Assembly: GCF_008271655.1 (NCBI RefSeq) | Contig: NZ_VKKX01000033.1 | Location: 248,001-312,000, forward strand | Reading direction: 5' to 3' | From: Gemmobacter caeruleus | Lineage (GTDB): Bacteria > Pseudomonadota > Alphaproteobacteria > Rhodobacterales > Rhodobacteraceae | DNA: 64,000 bases | In this document: positions 34,252 through 43,115 of the stretch, in pieces | How positions within the stretch are numbered: position 1 is the first letter of the stretch | Layout: every line of letters starts with the position of its first letter | Notes under the pieces: model-generated | Told to the model about the DNA's origin: nothing | Seen by the model: the letters and a program-made list of their open reading frames with translations, nothing else | Database searches by the model: none | Translations under genes and position numbers: made by a program

Positions 34252-35709
34252 ATGATCTGGACACTGATCAAGGCGCTGACCTTCTTTCTGGTGGTCGCGG
34301 CGCTGACCTGGGGGGCGACACTGCTGCTCGATAGTGGCGAGGGGGTGCGCATCGTCGCGGCGGGCTATGAATTCACGCTGGGGCCATTGCAGGCGGTTGT
34401 GGCCGTGCTGCTGGCCCTTGTGGCGCTATGGCTGCTGGTCAGGATCGTCGGCCTGCTGATGGCGATCCTGCGATTCATCAGTGGCGACGAGACCGCGCTG
34501 TCGCGCTATTTCGACCGCAACCGCGAACGCAAGGGTTATGCCGCGCTGGCCGATGGTATGGTGGCGCTGGCCAGTGGCGAACATCGCGTGGCGCTGTCGC
34601 GTGCGCTCAAGGCCGAGAAGCTGCTGGGGAACCCGGAGTTGACCAACCTTCTGGTCGCGCAATCGGCCGAGGCGGCAGGCGATACCAGGCGCGCAGAACA
34701 GGCCTACAAGGCGCTGCTTGATCATGAGCGCACGCGCTTTGTCGCCATTCGCGGGCTGATGGCGCAAAAGATTACCGAAGGCGATCGCGATACCGCGCTC
34801 AAGCTGGCGGAAAAGGCCTTCACGCTGAAGCCGAAGCACGCGGATACGCAGGATATCTTGCTGAAATTGCAGGCGGAATCGCAAGATTGGAAGGGTGCAC
34901 GCGCCACGCTGGACGCCAAGCGCCGCGCCGGCAGCCTGAGCAAGGATGTCTTCCGCCGCCGCGATGCCGTGCTGGCGTTGCAAGAGGCGCGCAAGGTGAT
35001 GGAGGATGGCGCCAGTATCGAGGCGCGCGAGGCGGCGATCGCCGCCAACAAGCTGTCGCCCGATCTGGTGCCGGCGGCCGCGATGGCGGCGCGCAGCCTG
35101 TCGCTGGCGGGCGATGCCAAGGGGGCGACGCGGGTGCTGAAAAAGGCGTGGGAGGCACAGCCGCACCCCGATCTGGCCGCCGCCTTTGCCGAGATCGAGC
35201 CGGAGGAGACGCCTTCGGCCCGGCTCAAGCGGTTCAAGGCGCTGACGGCGATTCATCCGGACAATCCCGAAACCCGGATGCTGCTAGCAGAGCTGTTGAT
35301 AGCGGCGGAAGATTTCCCCGAGGCGCGGCGCGCCCTGGGCGATCTGCCGGAAACCGGCCCGACCGGCCGGGTCATTGCCCTGCGCGCGGCGATTGCGCGG
35401 GGCGAAGGCGCCGACGAGGCCGAGGTGCGCGCCTGGCTGGCCCGCGCCCTGACCGCGCCGCGCGGGCCGCAATGGGTGTGTGACAAGTGCCACACGGTGC
35501 ATGCGCAATGGGGCCCGATCTGCGACAGCTGCGGCGGGTTCGACACGCTGAGCTGGCGCGCGCCGCCAGAGGCCGAAGCGATGAGCCCGACCGGGACCGA
35601 GCTTTTGCCGCTTCTGGTCAATCCGCCCCGGCCCGAGGCGCCGCCCCCGCCCGAGCCGGAGCCTGAAGCGCCGGTCGATCTGGCCGAGATCGCGCGAAAG
35701 GGCAGTTGA
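34252..35709 (+). CDS. hemY: HemY-family TPR membrane protein with C-terminal zinc ribbon
   Basis: This 485-aa protein has two N-terminal transmembrane helices (about residues 5-25 and 42-75) forming the HemY_N domain. Helical TPR-like repeats run over about 95-400 (for example AEAAGDTRRAEQAYKALLDHE, DTALKLAEKAFTLKPKHADT). Near residue 407-430 it has a two-CxxC knuckle, WVCDKCHTVHAQWGPICDSCGG, like the rubredoxin-type zinc site of LapB. A proline-rich tail ends it. The proteobacterial HemY is an inner-membrane scaffold of unclear role beside heme genes. It follows the Mic60-like gene by 13 bp, in a hemD-mic60-hemY unit. Confidence 0.88.
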   Translation: MIWTLIKALTFFLVVAALTWGATLLLDSGEGVRIVAAGYEFTLGPLQAVVAVLLALVALWLLVRIVGLLMAILRFISGDETALSRYFDRNRERKGYAALADGMVALASGEHRVALSRALKAEKLLGNPELTNLLVAQSAEAAGDTRRAEQAYKALLDHERTRFVAIRGLMAQKITEGDRDTALKLAEKAFTLKPKHADTQDILLKLQAESQDWKGARATLDAKRRAGSLSKDVFRRRDAVLALQEARKVMEDGASIEAREAAIAANKLSPDLVPAAAMAARSLSLAGDAKGATRVLKKAWEAQPHPDLAAAFAEIEPEETPSARLKRFKALTAIHPDNPETRMLLAELLIAAEDFPEARRALGDLPETGPTGRVIALRAAIARGEGADEAEVRAWLARALTAPRGPQWVCDKCHTVHAQWGPICDSCGGFDTLSWRAPPEAEAMSPTGTELLPLLVNPPRPEAPPPPEPEPEAPVDLAEIARKGS

Positions 35710-35781
35710 TCGCCCCCGCCCCGCCCCCGCCAGCGTCGCAAGACAAACTGGCGCGAAGCGGGGCCGGGGCCGGAATTGCTG

Positions 35782-35810
35782 TTGCACGCGCCCGACCGCT
35801 CGGTTAAACG
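35782..35810 (+). promoter_or_regulatory. Candidate tRNA-Thr promoter
   Basis: -35 TTGCAC (35782-35787), a 17-bp spacer and -10 TAAACG (35805-35810), ending 10 bp before the mature tRNA 5' end. The spacing fits a dedicated tRNA promoter. Confidence 0.4.
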
Positions 35811-35820
35811 AACTCCCGAA

Positions 35821-35896
35821 GCCGCAGTAGCTCAGCTGGTAGAGCACGTCATTCGTAATGATGGGGTCGGGGGTTCGAGTCCCTTCTGCGGCACCA
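35821..35896 (+). tRNA. tRNA-Thr (anticodon CGU)
   Basis: A full cloverleaf can be drawn. The acceptor stem is GCCGCAG/CTGCGGC, the D-arm is GCTC...GAGC, the anticodon stem is CGTCA/TGATG with loop TTCGTAA (anticodon CGT, reads ACG), and the T-arm contains GTTCGAGTC. The 3' end carries an encoded ACCA. A37 is a substrate for the TsaD/TsaE pathway also encoded in this window. I found no second copy of its 3' end that would mark an integrated element. Confidence 0.97.
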
Positions 35897-36013
35897 GGTT
35901 TTCCCGCACAATCCTAACATTTGCTGCGCCCTGCTGGACAGGCGGGGGCAAAGGCGTCAGTCTTGGCCAAGGCCGGAGACGGTCTTTTGTCCTTGTGCGT
36001 GGGGTGTGCCGTG

Positions 36014-37561
36014 ATGCGGCGGATGTTGCGAAGGCTGGTGGCGCTGATCGCCGGGGTGGCGGTGCTGATCGGGGCGGCGCGCCTGATCTTTCCGCTGCCG
36101 GATATCAGCGCCCGCCCGGCCGAGACCGCGCAGCCCGCCTCGGCGGATACGGCGCTTGGCGGGTTGATGGCGCGCGGGATGGCGGCGCATCCGGGCCTGT
36201 CCGGGGTGGTGCCACTGGCGAATGGCCATGACGCGCTGGCCAGCCGGCTGGCGCTGATCGAGGGGGCGCAGGCCAGCATCGACGCGCAATATTACATCTG
36301 GCACGACGACCTGTCGGGGATGCTGCTGCTGGCCGCGCTGGACCGGGCCGCACAGCGCGGGGTGCGGGTGCGGCTCTTGCTGGATGACAACGGGATTCCG
36401 GGCCTGGACGCGATGCTGGCGGCGCTGAATGCCGATCCGAAGCTGGACATCCGGCTGTTCAACCCCTCAACCCTGCGGCGGCCCAAGATGCTGGGCTATG
36501 CCTTTGATTTCTTTCGCATGAATCGCCGCATGCACAACAAGGCGCTGATTGTGGACGGCGCGGTGGCGATCATTGGCGGGCGCAATATCGGCGACGAATA
36601 TTTCGAAATTGGCGAGGCCTTCTTCAAGGATATGGACGTGCTGGCCACCGGCGCCATCCTGCCCGATACCGCGCGGGTCTTTGACGAATACTGGAACAGC
36701 GCCTCGGTCTTTGCGCTGGAGACGATTGTCGCCGACCCCGGCGATCGCGCGGGGTTCGATGCGCGCCTGGCCGAAGTGATGGCCGACGCGGAAACCCAAA
36801 CTTTGCTGGGCGATCTGCAAAGCAGTGCGGCGCGCTATGTGCAGGGCGCGCAGGCGATGGAATGGACGCAGGCGCAGCTTGTGGCAGATGATCCGGCCAA
36901 GGGGCAGGGCATCGCGCGCCGCGATCAGCTGATGATCACGCGGCTGGCCGAAATACTGGGGCCGGTGCAATCGCGGCTAGATCTGGTCAGCGCCTATTTC
37001 ATTCCGGGCACGCCGGGCACCGCCTATTTCGCCGGGCTGGCGCAGGCGGGCAAGCAGGTGAACATTCTGACCAATGCGATGAACACGACCGATGTGGTCA
37101 TGGTCCATGCAGGTTACGCGAAATACCGCCGCGATCTTCTGGCGGCCGGCGTGCGTCTTTATGAATTGAAGCTGCGCGGCGGGGTCACGCCGGAATCGCA
37201 TCTGCAACTGAAACCGCTGGGCCTGTCGGGTGCCTCGCTTCATGCCAAGACCTTTGCGGTGGACGGGCGGCGGGTCTATATCGGGTCGTTCAACTTTGAT
37301 CCCCGCTCGGCCCTGCTGAATTGCGAGATGGGCCTGCTGATCGACAGTCGCGACATGGCAAGCCGGGTCAGCGCGGGGTTCGACGGGCCGCTGGACAGGG
37401 TCAGCTATCGCCCGGATCTGAGCGCCGACGGGCGGATGATCTGGCACGAGGCCGGCGTGGACGGGCAAACCGAAACCTGGCAGCAAGAGCCGGGGACAAG
37501 CTGGTTCCGGCAGATCTCGTTGGCGGTGATCGGGCTCCTGCCGGTGGAATGGATGCTCTGA
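36014..37561 (+). CDS. Phospholipase D-like / cardiolipin synthase-type protein
   Basis: This 515-aa protein has an N-terminal membrane anchor (residues 5-26, RRLVALIAGVAVLIGAARLI) and two HKD catalytic motifs: HNKALIVDG at residue 174 followed by GGRNIGDEYF, and HAKTFAVDG near residue 380 followed by GSFNFDPRS. The pair defines the phospholipase D superfamily; the layout fits a periplasm-facing phosphatidyltransferase such as a cardiolipin synthase C type. The ATG at 36014 is chosen since it opens the membrane anchor; a GTG at 36011 is also possible. It follows tRNA-Thr and converges on the SCP2 gene with 3 bp between stops. Confidence 0.87.
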   Translation: MRRMLRRLVALIAGVAVLIGAARLIFPLPDISARPAETAQPASADTALGGLMARGMAAHPGLSGVVPLANGHDALASRLALIEGAQASIDAQYYIWHDDLSGMLLLAALDRAAQRGVRVRLLLDDNGIPGLDAMLAALNADPKLDIRLFNPSTLRRPKMLGYAFDFFRMNRRMHNKALIVDGAVAIIGGRNIGDEYFEIGEAFFKDMDVLATGAILPDTARVFDEYWNSASVFALETIVADPGDRAGFDARLAEVMADAETQTLLGDLQSSAARYVQGAQAMEWTQAQLVADDPAKGQGIARRDQLMITRLAEILGPVQSRLDLVSAYFIPGTPGTAYFAGLAQAGKQVNILTNAMNTTDVVMVHAGYAKYRRDLLAAGVRLYELKLRGGVTPESHLQLKPLGLSGASLHAKTFAVDGRRVYIGSFNFDPRSALLNCEMGLLIDSRDMASRVSAGFDGPLDRVSYRPDLSADGRMIWHEAGVDGQTETWQQEPGTSWFRQISLAVIGLLPVEWML

Positions 37562-37564
37562 GCC

Positions 37565-37843
37565 TTAGCCCAGCAGCTTTGCCAGCCCCATTGCCACTGC
37601 CGGATTGCCCGAAAGCTTCAGCTTGCCCGTCGCCAGCGCCATCATCGGATTGAGCTTGCCTTTCAACAGGCTGACCAGATTGTCGCGCGACAGGCGCAGG
37701 GTGCAATCAGCGTCACCATCCTGTGTCGTCGCGGTGCCATCGGCCAGCACGATCACGCCATCGGCGCCGCAATCGAATTTCAGGCTGCCGGAAAAGCTTT
37801 TCGTTTCCAGCACGTTGCGAATATCTGCGGCGATCTGTTCCAT
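37565..37843 (-). CDS. SCP2 sterol-carrier-type lipid-binding protein
   Basis: This 92-aa protein is a minimal SCP2 domain: GSLKFDCGADGVIVL, DADCTLRLSRDNLVSLLKGKLNPMMALATGKLKLSGNPAVA. The LxxLLxGKLxPxxAxxxGKLKxxG pattern is the hallmark of bacterial SCP2 proteins, which bind acyl or other lipids in a hydrophobic tunnel. There is no signal peptide, so it acts in the cytoplasm. It stands alone between the converging phospholipase D gene and argG, which is on the same strand 125 bp upstream and separated by a terminator. Confidence 0.9.
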   Translation of the reverse strand: MEQIAADIRNVLETKSFSGSLKFDCGADGVIVLADGTATTQDGDADCTLRLSRDNLVSLLKGKLNPMMALATGKLKLSGNPAVAMGLAKLLG

Positions 37844-37912
37844 GGCTCCCCCCTTGGTGTTGCCGCAGCTAATGCGGGATCGGAGGGTCGCGCAACCACG
37901 CCGTCACGTCAC

Positions 37913-37943
37913 AAAAAAGGGCCGCGCCTGGCTGGCACGGCCC
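37913..37943 (-). terminator. Rho-independent terminator after argG
   Basis: On the minus strand a hairpin (GGGCCG outer stem and GCC inner stem, separated by one mismatch, 5-nt loop) is followed by six T residues at 37918-37913. It lies 25 bp after the argG stop. Confidence 0.85.
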
Positions 37944-37968
37944 CCGGGTTCTTGTGGCGGGCGGGGCA

Positions 37969-39201
37969 TCAGCCCTTGTTGGCCACCCGCGCATTGCGCG
38001 TCGCGATCAGTTTCAGGCGCAGCGCGTTCAGCCGGATGAAGCCGGCGGCGTCTTTCTGGTCATAGGCGCCGGCGTCTTCTTCAAAGGTCACATGCTTTTC
38101 GCTGTAGAGCGAATGTTCCGACCAGCGGCCGACGCAGGTGGCCGCGCCCTTGTAGAGCTTGAGCCGCACGGTGCCGGTGACATGTTCCTGGCTCTTGTCG
38201 ATCAGGGCTTGCAGCATCTCGCGCTCGGGGCTGAACCAGAAGCCATTATAGATCAGCTCTGCATAGCGCGGCATGATCGAATCCTTCAGGTGGCCGGCGC
38301 CGGCGTCGAGCGTGATCTGTTCGATCCCGCGATGCGCCTCCAGCAGCACGGTGCCGCCGGGGGTTTCATAGATGCCGCGCGACTTCATGCCGACAAAGCG
38401 GTTCTCGACGAAATCCAGCCGGCCGATGCCATGCTTGCCACCCAGTTCGTTCAGGCGGGTCAGAATGGTGGCGGGCGACAGGGCCTCGCCATTGATCGCG
38501 ACGGCATCGCCCTTTTCAAAGGTGACTTCGATATATTCCGGCGTGTTCGGCGCGTCTTCGGGCGAAACGGTGCGCTGATAGACATAATCGGGGGCTTCCT
38601 GGGCCGGATTTTCCAGCGCCTTGCCCTCGCTGCTGGTGTGCAGCAGGTTGGCATCCACGCTGAACGGCGCCTCGCCGCGCTTGTCCTTCGCGATCGGAAT
38701 CTGGTTCGCCTCGGCGAATTCGATCAGCTTGGTGCGGCTGGTCAGATCCCATTCCCGCCAGGGCGCGATGACCTTGATCGACGGATCCAGCGCATAGGCC
38801 GAGAGTTCGAACCGGACCTGGTCGTTACCCTTGCCGGTGGCGCCATGGGCCACGGCATCGGCGCCATGCTTATGCGCAATCTCTACCAGATGCTTGGAAA
38901 TCAGCGGCCGCGCGATGGAGGTGCCCAGCAGGTAAAGCCCTTCATAGACCGCATTGGCGCGGAACATCGGGAAGACGAAGTCGCGCACGAATTCTTCGCG
39001 CACATCGACGATATGGATGTTTTCCGGCTTGATGCCCAGAAGTTCGGCCTTGGCGCGGGCGGGTTCCAGCTCCTCGCCCTGGCCCAGATCGGCGGTGAAG
39101 GTGATCACCTCGCAGCCATATTCGGTTTGCAGCCATTTCAGGATGATCGAGGTATCAAGGCCGCCGGAATAGGCCAGGACAACTTTCTTGGGCTTCGACA
39201 T
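37969..39201 (-). CDS. argG: Argininosuccinate synthase
   Basis: This 410-aa ATP-dependent ligase joins citrulline and aspartate in arginine synthesis. The N-terminal [15 protein letters not shown] is the ATP pyrophosphatase signature. Further conserved regions are [31 protein letters not shown] and [17 protein letters not shown]. Length and motifs are normal for the type I enzyme. It is a single-gene unit with a strong terminator. The ATG at 39201 is followed directly by the conserved [10 protein letters not shown]. Confidence 0.98.
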   Translation of the reverse strand: MSKPKKVVLAYSGGLDTSIILKWLQTEYGCEVITFTADLGQGEELEPARAKAELLGIKPENIHIVDVREEFVRDFVFPMFRANAVYEGLYLLGTSIARPLISKHLVEIAHKHGADAVAHGATGKGNDQVRFELSAYALDPSIKVIAPWREWDLTSRTKLIEFAEANQIPIAKDKRGEAPFSVDANLLHTSSEGKALENPAQEAPDYVYQRTVSPEDAPNTPEYIEVTFEKGDAVAINGEALSPATILTRLNELGGKHGIGRLDFVENRFVGMKSRGIYETPGGTVLLEAHRGIEQITLDAGAGHLKDSIMPRYAELIYNGFWFSPEREMLQALIDKSQEHVTGTVRLKLYKGAATCVGRWSEHSLYSEKHVTFEEDAGAYDQKDAAGFIRLNALRLKLIATRNARVANKG

Positions 39202-39325
39202 GAGGATGCTCCGAACGGGTTTTGCCTGCGATTAAAGGGAAATCGCCCGGGTGGCAAGCCGGGCCACTGGTTGACAGCGGCCGATCCCTCTGCCTTTTGT
39301 GGCGCAACGGCGCAGGGAGATGGCG

Positions 39326-40072
39326 ATGAAGGGCTGGGCAATATTCGTGCATTCGATCCGGCAGGTTTTCGGGAACCTGCCCGAGGCGCTGCATGTGTCG
39401 GGCCTGCTGTATCTGGCGCAGATGGCGGTGGCGGTGGCGCTTGGCGTCACGCCGTCGATGATGGCGCCGGGGGCCGAGCTGTCGGCCGGGCAGGCCGTCA
39501 ATACGCTGGTTTCGGTGATCGTGCTGTTTCTGACGACGCTGTGGATCGCCGTCGCCTGGCACCGTTTCGTGCTGCTGGAGGAACGTCCGCAGGGCTATCT
39601 GCCGTCGTTTCATGCCGGGCGGCTGGCGGGCTATGCGGGGCGGTCATTGCTGATCGCGCTGGTCGTGGTGGCCATGGCGCTGGTGATCGGCGTTGCCGCG
39701 GCGGTGGTGCTGTCGCTTCTGTTGGGGCAAACCCCGCTGGCAAGCCTCTTGTCGGCGCTGGCGATGATCGTGCCGGCCTTTGCGGTGCTGTATCGGCTCA
39801 GTGCCGCATTGCCGGGGGTCGCGCTGGACCGCAAGCCGGGCTTTGCCGATGGCTGGGTCGCGACGGCGGGGGATACGGCGACGATCCTGATTCTGGCGTT
39901 CTTTACCGGGCTGATCGGCATCGTGCTGGGCGCGCCGTTGAACCTGATGGCGCAGGGGTCGGTTGTCGCGCTGATCTGGGAACTGGTGGCGGGCTGGCTG
40001 CAACTGATGATCTCCGCCTCGATCCTGACCACGCTTTACGGGCATTATATCGAAAAGCGCCCGCTGGTCTGA
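39326..40072 (+). CDS. Polytopic inner-membrane protein of unknown function
   Basis: This 248-aa membrane protein has about six hydrophobic segments, for example VSGLLYLAQMAVAVALGV, VNTLVSVIVLFLTTLWIAVA, SLLIALVVVAMALVIGVAAA and TILILAFFTGLIGIVLGA. It ends with YGHYIEKRPLV, a tail I associate with a group of uncharacterised alphaproteobacterial membrane proteins. No catalytic motif is seen. The ATG at 39326 has AGGGAG at good distance; an ATG six bases upstream would overlap that site. It lies 36 bp ahead of ilvA on the same strand. Confidence 0.72.
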   Translation: MKGWAIFVHSIRQVFGNLPEALHVSGLLYLAQMAVAVALGVTPSMMAPGAELSAGQAVNTLVSVIVLFLTTLWIAVAWHRFVLLEERPQGYLPSFHAGRLAGYAGRSLLIALVVVAMALVIGVAAAVVLSLLLGQTPLASLLSALAMIVPAFAVLYRLSAALPGVALDRKPGFADGWVATAGDTATILILAFFTGLIGIVLGAPLNLMAQGSVVALIWELVAGWLQLMISASILTTLYGHYIEKRPLV

Positions 40073-40108
40073 CCTTGCCAAGCCGGGCTGGCCGGGTCTA
40101 ATCGGCGC

Positions 40109-41356
40109 ATGACCGATTTTGTCCAATCCGCCCGCCATACCACCGAGGCCCTGCGTGACCTGTTCGAGGCCACGCCCTTGCAGCGCAACGACCATCTTTC
40201 GGCGCGCTATGGGGCCGAGATCTGGCTCAAGCGCGAGGATCTGACCCCCGTGCGCAGCTACAAGCTGCGCGGCGCCTTCAACGCCATGCGCAAGATGCGG
40301 GCGGCGCGGCCCGATCTGGGGCATTTCGTCTGCGCCAGCGCGGGCAATCACGCGCAGGGCATGGCCTATGCCTGCCGGCATTTCGGGGTGCGCGGCACGA
40401 TCTTCATGCCGGTGACGACGCCGCAGCAAAAGATCGACAAGACCCGCACCTTCGGCGGTGCGGCGATCGAGATCGTGTTGACCGGCGACTATTTCGATCA
40501 GACGCTGGCGGCCAGCCAGGCCTATTGCCGCGATCAGGGCGCACATTTCCTGTCGCCCTTCGATGATCCCGATGTGATCGAGGGGCAGGCCAGCGTGGCG
40601 GTAGAGGTGTTGGACCAGCTGGGCCGTGCGCCCGATCTGGTGATTCTGCCGGTGGGGGGGGGTGGCCTCGCCTCGGGCGTGACGCGATATCTGCGCGCGG
40701 CCGCGCCCGGCACGGCCTTTCGTTTTGTCGAACCTGCCGGCGGCGCCAGTCTGCGTGCCGCGTTGGAGGCCGGCGCGCCGGTCACGCTGCCGCGTATCAA
40801 CAGTTTCGTCGATGGCGCCGCCGTGGCGCGGCTTGGCACCCATACGTTCGACGCGCTGAAATGGGCCGATCCGGCGCAGGTTCTGCTGGCGCCCGAGGAT
40901 CGCATCTGCATCACCATGCTGGAGATGCTGAATGTCGAGGGCATCGTGCTGGAACCCGCAGGTGCGCTTTCGGTCGATGTGTTGCCGGTGCTGGCCGATG
41001 AAATTCGCGGCAAGACCGTGGTTTGCGTCACCTCTGGCGGGAATTTCGATTTTGAACGCCTGCCCGAGGTGAAGGAACGTGCCCAGCGATATTCCGGGTT
41101 GAAGAAGTATTTCATCCTGCGCATGCCGCAACGCCCGGGTGCGCTGCGCGAGTTTCTCAATATGCTGGGGCCGCAGGATGACATCACGCGGTTTGAATAC
41201 CTCAAGAAATCGGCGCGCAATTTCGGGTCGGTGCTGATCGGCATCGAGACGAAACAGGCCGGTCAGTTTGCCTTGCTGGCCGAGCGGATGAACGAGGCGG
41301 GCTTTGCCTATCGCGATATTACCGGCGACGAGGCACTGGCCGAATTCCTGATCTGA
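40109..41356 (+). CDS. ilvA: Threonine dehydratase
   Basis: This 415-aa PLP enzyme deaminates threonine to 2-oxobutanoate for isoleucine synthesis. The PLP lysine is in VRSYKLRGAFNAM, the substrate loop is SAGNHAQGMA, the phosphate-binding loop is VGGGGLASG, and a TSGGNFDFERLPEV segment precedes the regulatory end. One ACT-like regulatory domain is present (LRMPQRPGALREFLNML), the short form found in many bacteria, against two in E. coli IlvA. The stop abuts the Hpt gene's stop on the other strand. Confidence 0.94.
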   Translation: MTDFVQSARHTTEALRDLFEATPLQRNDHLSARYGAEIWLKREDLTPVRSYKLRGAFNAMRKMRAARPDLGHFVCASAGNHAQGMAYACRHFGVRGTIFMPVTTPQQKIDKTRTFGGAAIEIVLTGDYFDQTLAASQAYCRDQGAHFLSPFDDPDVIEGQASVAVEVLDQLGRAPDLVILPVGGGGLASGVTRYLRAAAPGTAFRFVEPAGGASLRAALEAGAPVTLPRINSFVDGAAVARLGTHTFDALKWADPAQVLLAPEDRICITMLEMLNVEGIVLEPAGALSVDVLPVLADEIRGKTVVCVTSGGNFDFERLPEVKERAQRYSGLKKYFILRMPQRPGALREFLNMLGPQDDITRFEYLKKSARNFGSVLIGIETKQAGQFALLAERMNEAGFAYRDITGDEALAEFLI

Positions 41357-41686
41357 TCAGGCGGCGGGTTTGCGCTGCAACCGTTCCATCAGACTGCGCC
41401 GGGACGCGGCATAGATCTCGTGCAGCCTATTCAGATCGACACTGCCTGACCCGCCCGGCGCGCAGGCGCGCTCTCCCTCCTGGCAAAAGCGTGCCATCTG
41501 GTCGAAACCGAGATTGAGCGCGCTGCCTTTCAGGAAATGCAGATCCCGGCCCAGATGATCGGGTGCGGCACCGTGAATGCGTTGCATCACCTCATCGGTT
41601 TCCTCCAGAAACATGCCGACAACCTCATCAAAACCGTCTTCCCCGATTTCGGTGCGCAGCTCCTCCAGCCGTTCCCAATCCACCAT
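41357..41686 (-). CDS. Hpt-domain phosphotransfer protein
   Basis: This 109-aa stand-alone Hpt domain is a four-helix bundle. The phospho-accepting His50 is in RDLHFLKGSALNLGF, matching the HxxKGSxxNLG signature. It begins MVDWERLEELRTEIGEDGF. It is transcribed divergently from a receiver-phosphatase protein, 145 bp apart, which is its most likely phosphotransfer partner. The gap contains a CtrA-like site. No histidine kinase is encoded next to it, so the input kinase lies elsewhere. Confidence 0.9.
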   Translation of the reverse strand: MVDWERLEELRTEIGEDGFDEVVGMFLEETDEVMQRIHGAAPDHLGRDLHFLKGSALNLGFDQMARFCQEGERACAPGGSGSVDLNRLHEIYAASRRSLMERLQRKPAA

Positions 41687-41735
41687 GATCGCCCCCGTTT
41701 TCCTTTCGGCTGGTCGCAGTTTCGGGTGGCAAGGC

Positions 41736-41750
41736 TTAACGGCGGGTTAG
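41736..41750. promoter_or_regulatory. Near-consensus CtrA-type site between Hpt and RR-phosphatase genes
   Basis: TTAA-CGGCGGG-TTAG matches TTAA-N7-TTAA at seven of eight positions. It lies 50-64 bp upstream of the Hpt ATG and 82-96 bp upstream of the response-regulator ATG, so it could act on either. Confidence 0.35.
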
Positions 41751-41831
41751 GCGCCGCGGGCATTCCCTGTGCAATTTTAGCTTTCATGGTCTTTTAAGGT
41801 CCGGGCGCGAATCTGTCGGCTACCGGAGCTG

Positions 41832-43115
41832 ATGGAGCCTGACGTGTCGTTTCCCAGTCGCACCCCTGTCGAACCCATTCCCGAGGCGCGTCCGGCGCGT
41901 CAGGTGCTTGTGGTCGATGACAGTCGCGCGCAGCGCCGGATCCTGACGCTGTGGCTGCAACGCTGGGGCTATGCCGTGACCGAGGCCGATTCCGCTGAAC
42001 AGGCGCTGGATCTGTGCCGTGATCGCAGCTTCGACATCGTGCTGTCCGATTGGGTCATGCCCGGCATGTCGGGTCTTGAATTCTGCAAGGCTTTCAGGGC
42101 CTTGCCGCAAGACAGCTACGGTTATTTCGTGCTGCTCACCTCCAAATCCGAAAAGGGCGAGATTGCCGATGGCCTGGATGGTGGGGCCGATGATTTCTTG
42201 ACCAAACCGGTCAATTCCGACGAATTGCATGCCCGCCTGCGCGCGGGTGAGCGGCTATTGGTCATGCAGCGCGAGCTGCTGCACAAGAACCGTCTGATCG
42301 GCGCTACATTGGAGGAATTGCAGCAGCTTTATGATTCACTCGACCGTGACCTGATCGAGGCGCGCAAGCTGCAACAGACACTGGTGCGCGAACGGTTCCG
42401 GCGGTTTTCCGGCGGCAGCGCCTCGATCCTGCTGCGCCCGTCAGGGCATGTCGGTGGCGACCTGGCGGGGTTCTTCGAAATCAGTGCGCGGCGAATCGCG
42501 ATCTATTCGGTTGATGTCTCGGGGCATGGCGTGGCCTCGGCGATGATGACCGCGCGACTGGCCGGATTGCTTTCTGGCGCCGCGCCCGACCAGAATATCG
42601 CGCTGACCGGCGGGGTGGATGGCAATCGCGGCGCCTGGCCGCCCGAAATGGTGGCCTGGCGGCTGAACCGCATGATGCTCGACGATATGCAGGTAGAGCA
42701 GTATTTCACCCTCGCCTATGCCGAAATCGACCTCGTGACGGGCAAGGTGATGCTGGTGCAGGCGGGCCATCCGCACCCGGTGCTGATCCGCGCCGATGGC
42801 CGGGTGGAGCAGTTGGGTCAGGGCGGGATGCCCATCGGGCTGCTGCCGAATGTGGTCTATGAGCGCATTGATGCGCAGCTTGATCCCGGGGATCGGCTGT
42901 TTCTCGTGTCAGATGGCGTCACCGAATGCCCGGATTCGCAGGGGAATGAGCTGGGCGCCGAGGGGTTGGTGAAATTCCTGCACGAAAATCACCAGATGGA
43001 TCCCCCCGATCTGCTGGAGGCGCTGGTCTGGATGCTGAACGCGCATACGGGGCATGGCGATTTTCCCGATGACGTGTCGGGTGTCCTCTTCGCGCGGTCG
43101 CAGGCACCGCCCTAG
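41832..43115 (+). CDS. Response regulator with PP2C/SpoIIE-type serine phosphatase output
   Basis: This 427-aa protein has a receiver domain (residues 24-145; acidic DD at 29-30, phospho-Asp73 in LSDWVMPG, lysine in FLTKPVN). A coiled linker follows (LEELQQLYDSLDRDLIEARKLQQTL), then a PP2C domain with GHVGGDLAGFF, DVSGHGVASAMMTARL, QAGHPHPVL and SDGVTEC. The layout is that of RsbU/RbaY-like phosphatases, which dephosphorylate an anti-sigma antagonist in partner switching. No antagonist or anti-sigma gene is adjacent. It is divergent from the Hpt gene. Its TAG stop is shared, as a palindromic CTAG, with the converging Nudix gene. Confidence 0.92.
   Translation: MEPDVSFPSRTPVEPIPEARPARQVLVVDDSRAQRRILTLWLQRWGYAVTEADSAEQALDLCRDRSFDIVLSDWVMPGMSGLEFCKAFRALPQDSYGYFVLLTSKSEKGEIADGLDGGADDFLTKPVNSDELHARLRAGERLLVMQRELLHKNRLIGATLEELQQLYDSLDRDLIEARKLQQTLVRERFRRFSGGSASILLRPSGHVGGDLAGFFEISARRIAIYSVDVSGHGVASAMMTARLAGLLSGAAPDQNIALTGGVDGNRGAWPPEMVAWRLNRMMLDDMQVEQYFTLAYAEIDLVTGKVMLVQAGHPHPVLIRADGRVEQLGQGGMPIGLLPNVVYERIDAQLDPGDRLFLVSDGVTECPDSQGNELGAEGLVKFLHENHQMDPPDLLEALVWMLNAHTGHGDFPDDVSGVLFARSQAPP

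Noticed and set aside
35821-37561. tRNA-Thr as an integration site for a mobile element
   Set aside because: No integrase and no second copy of the tRNA 3' end were found, and the downstream genes look chromosomal.
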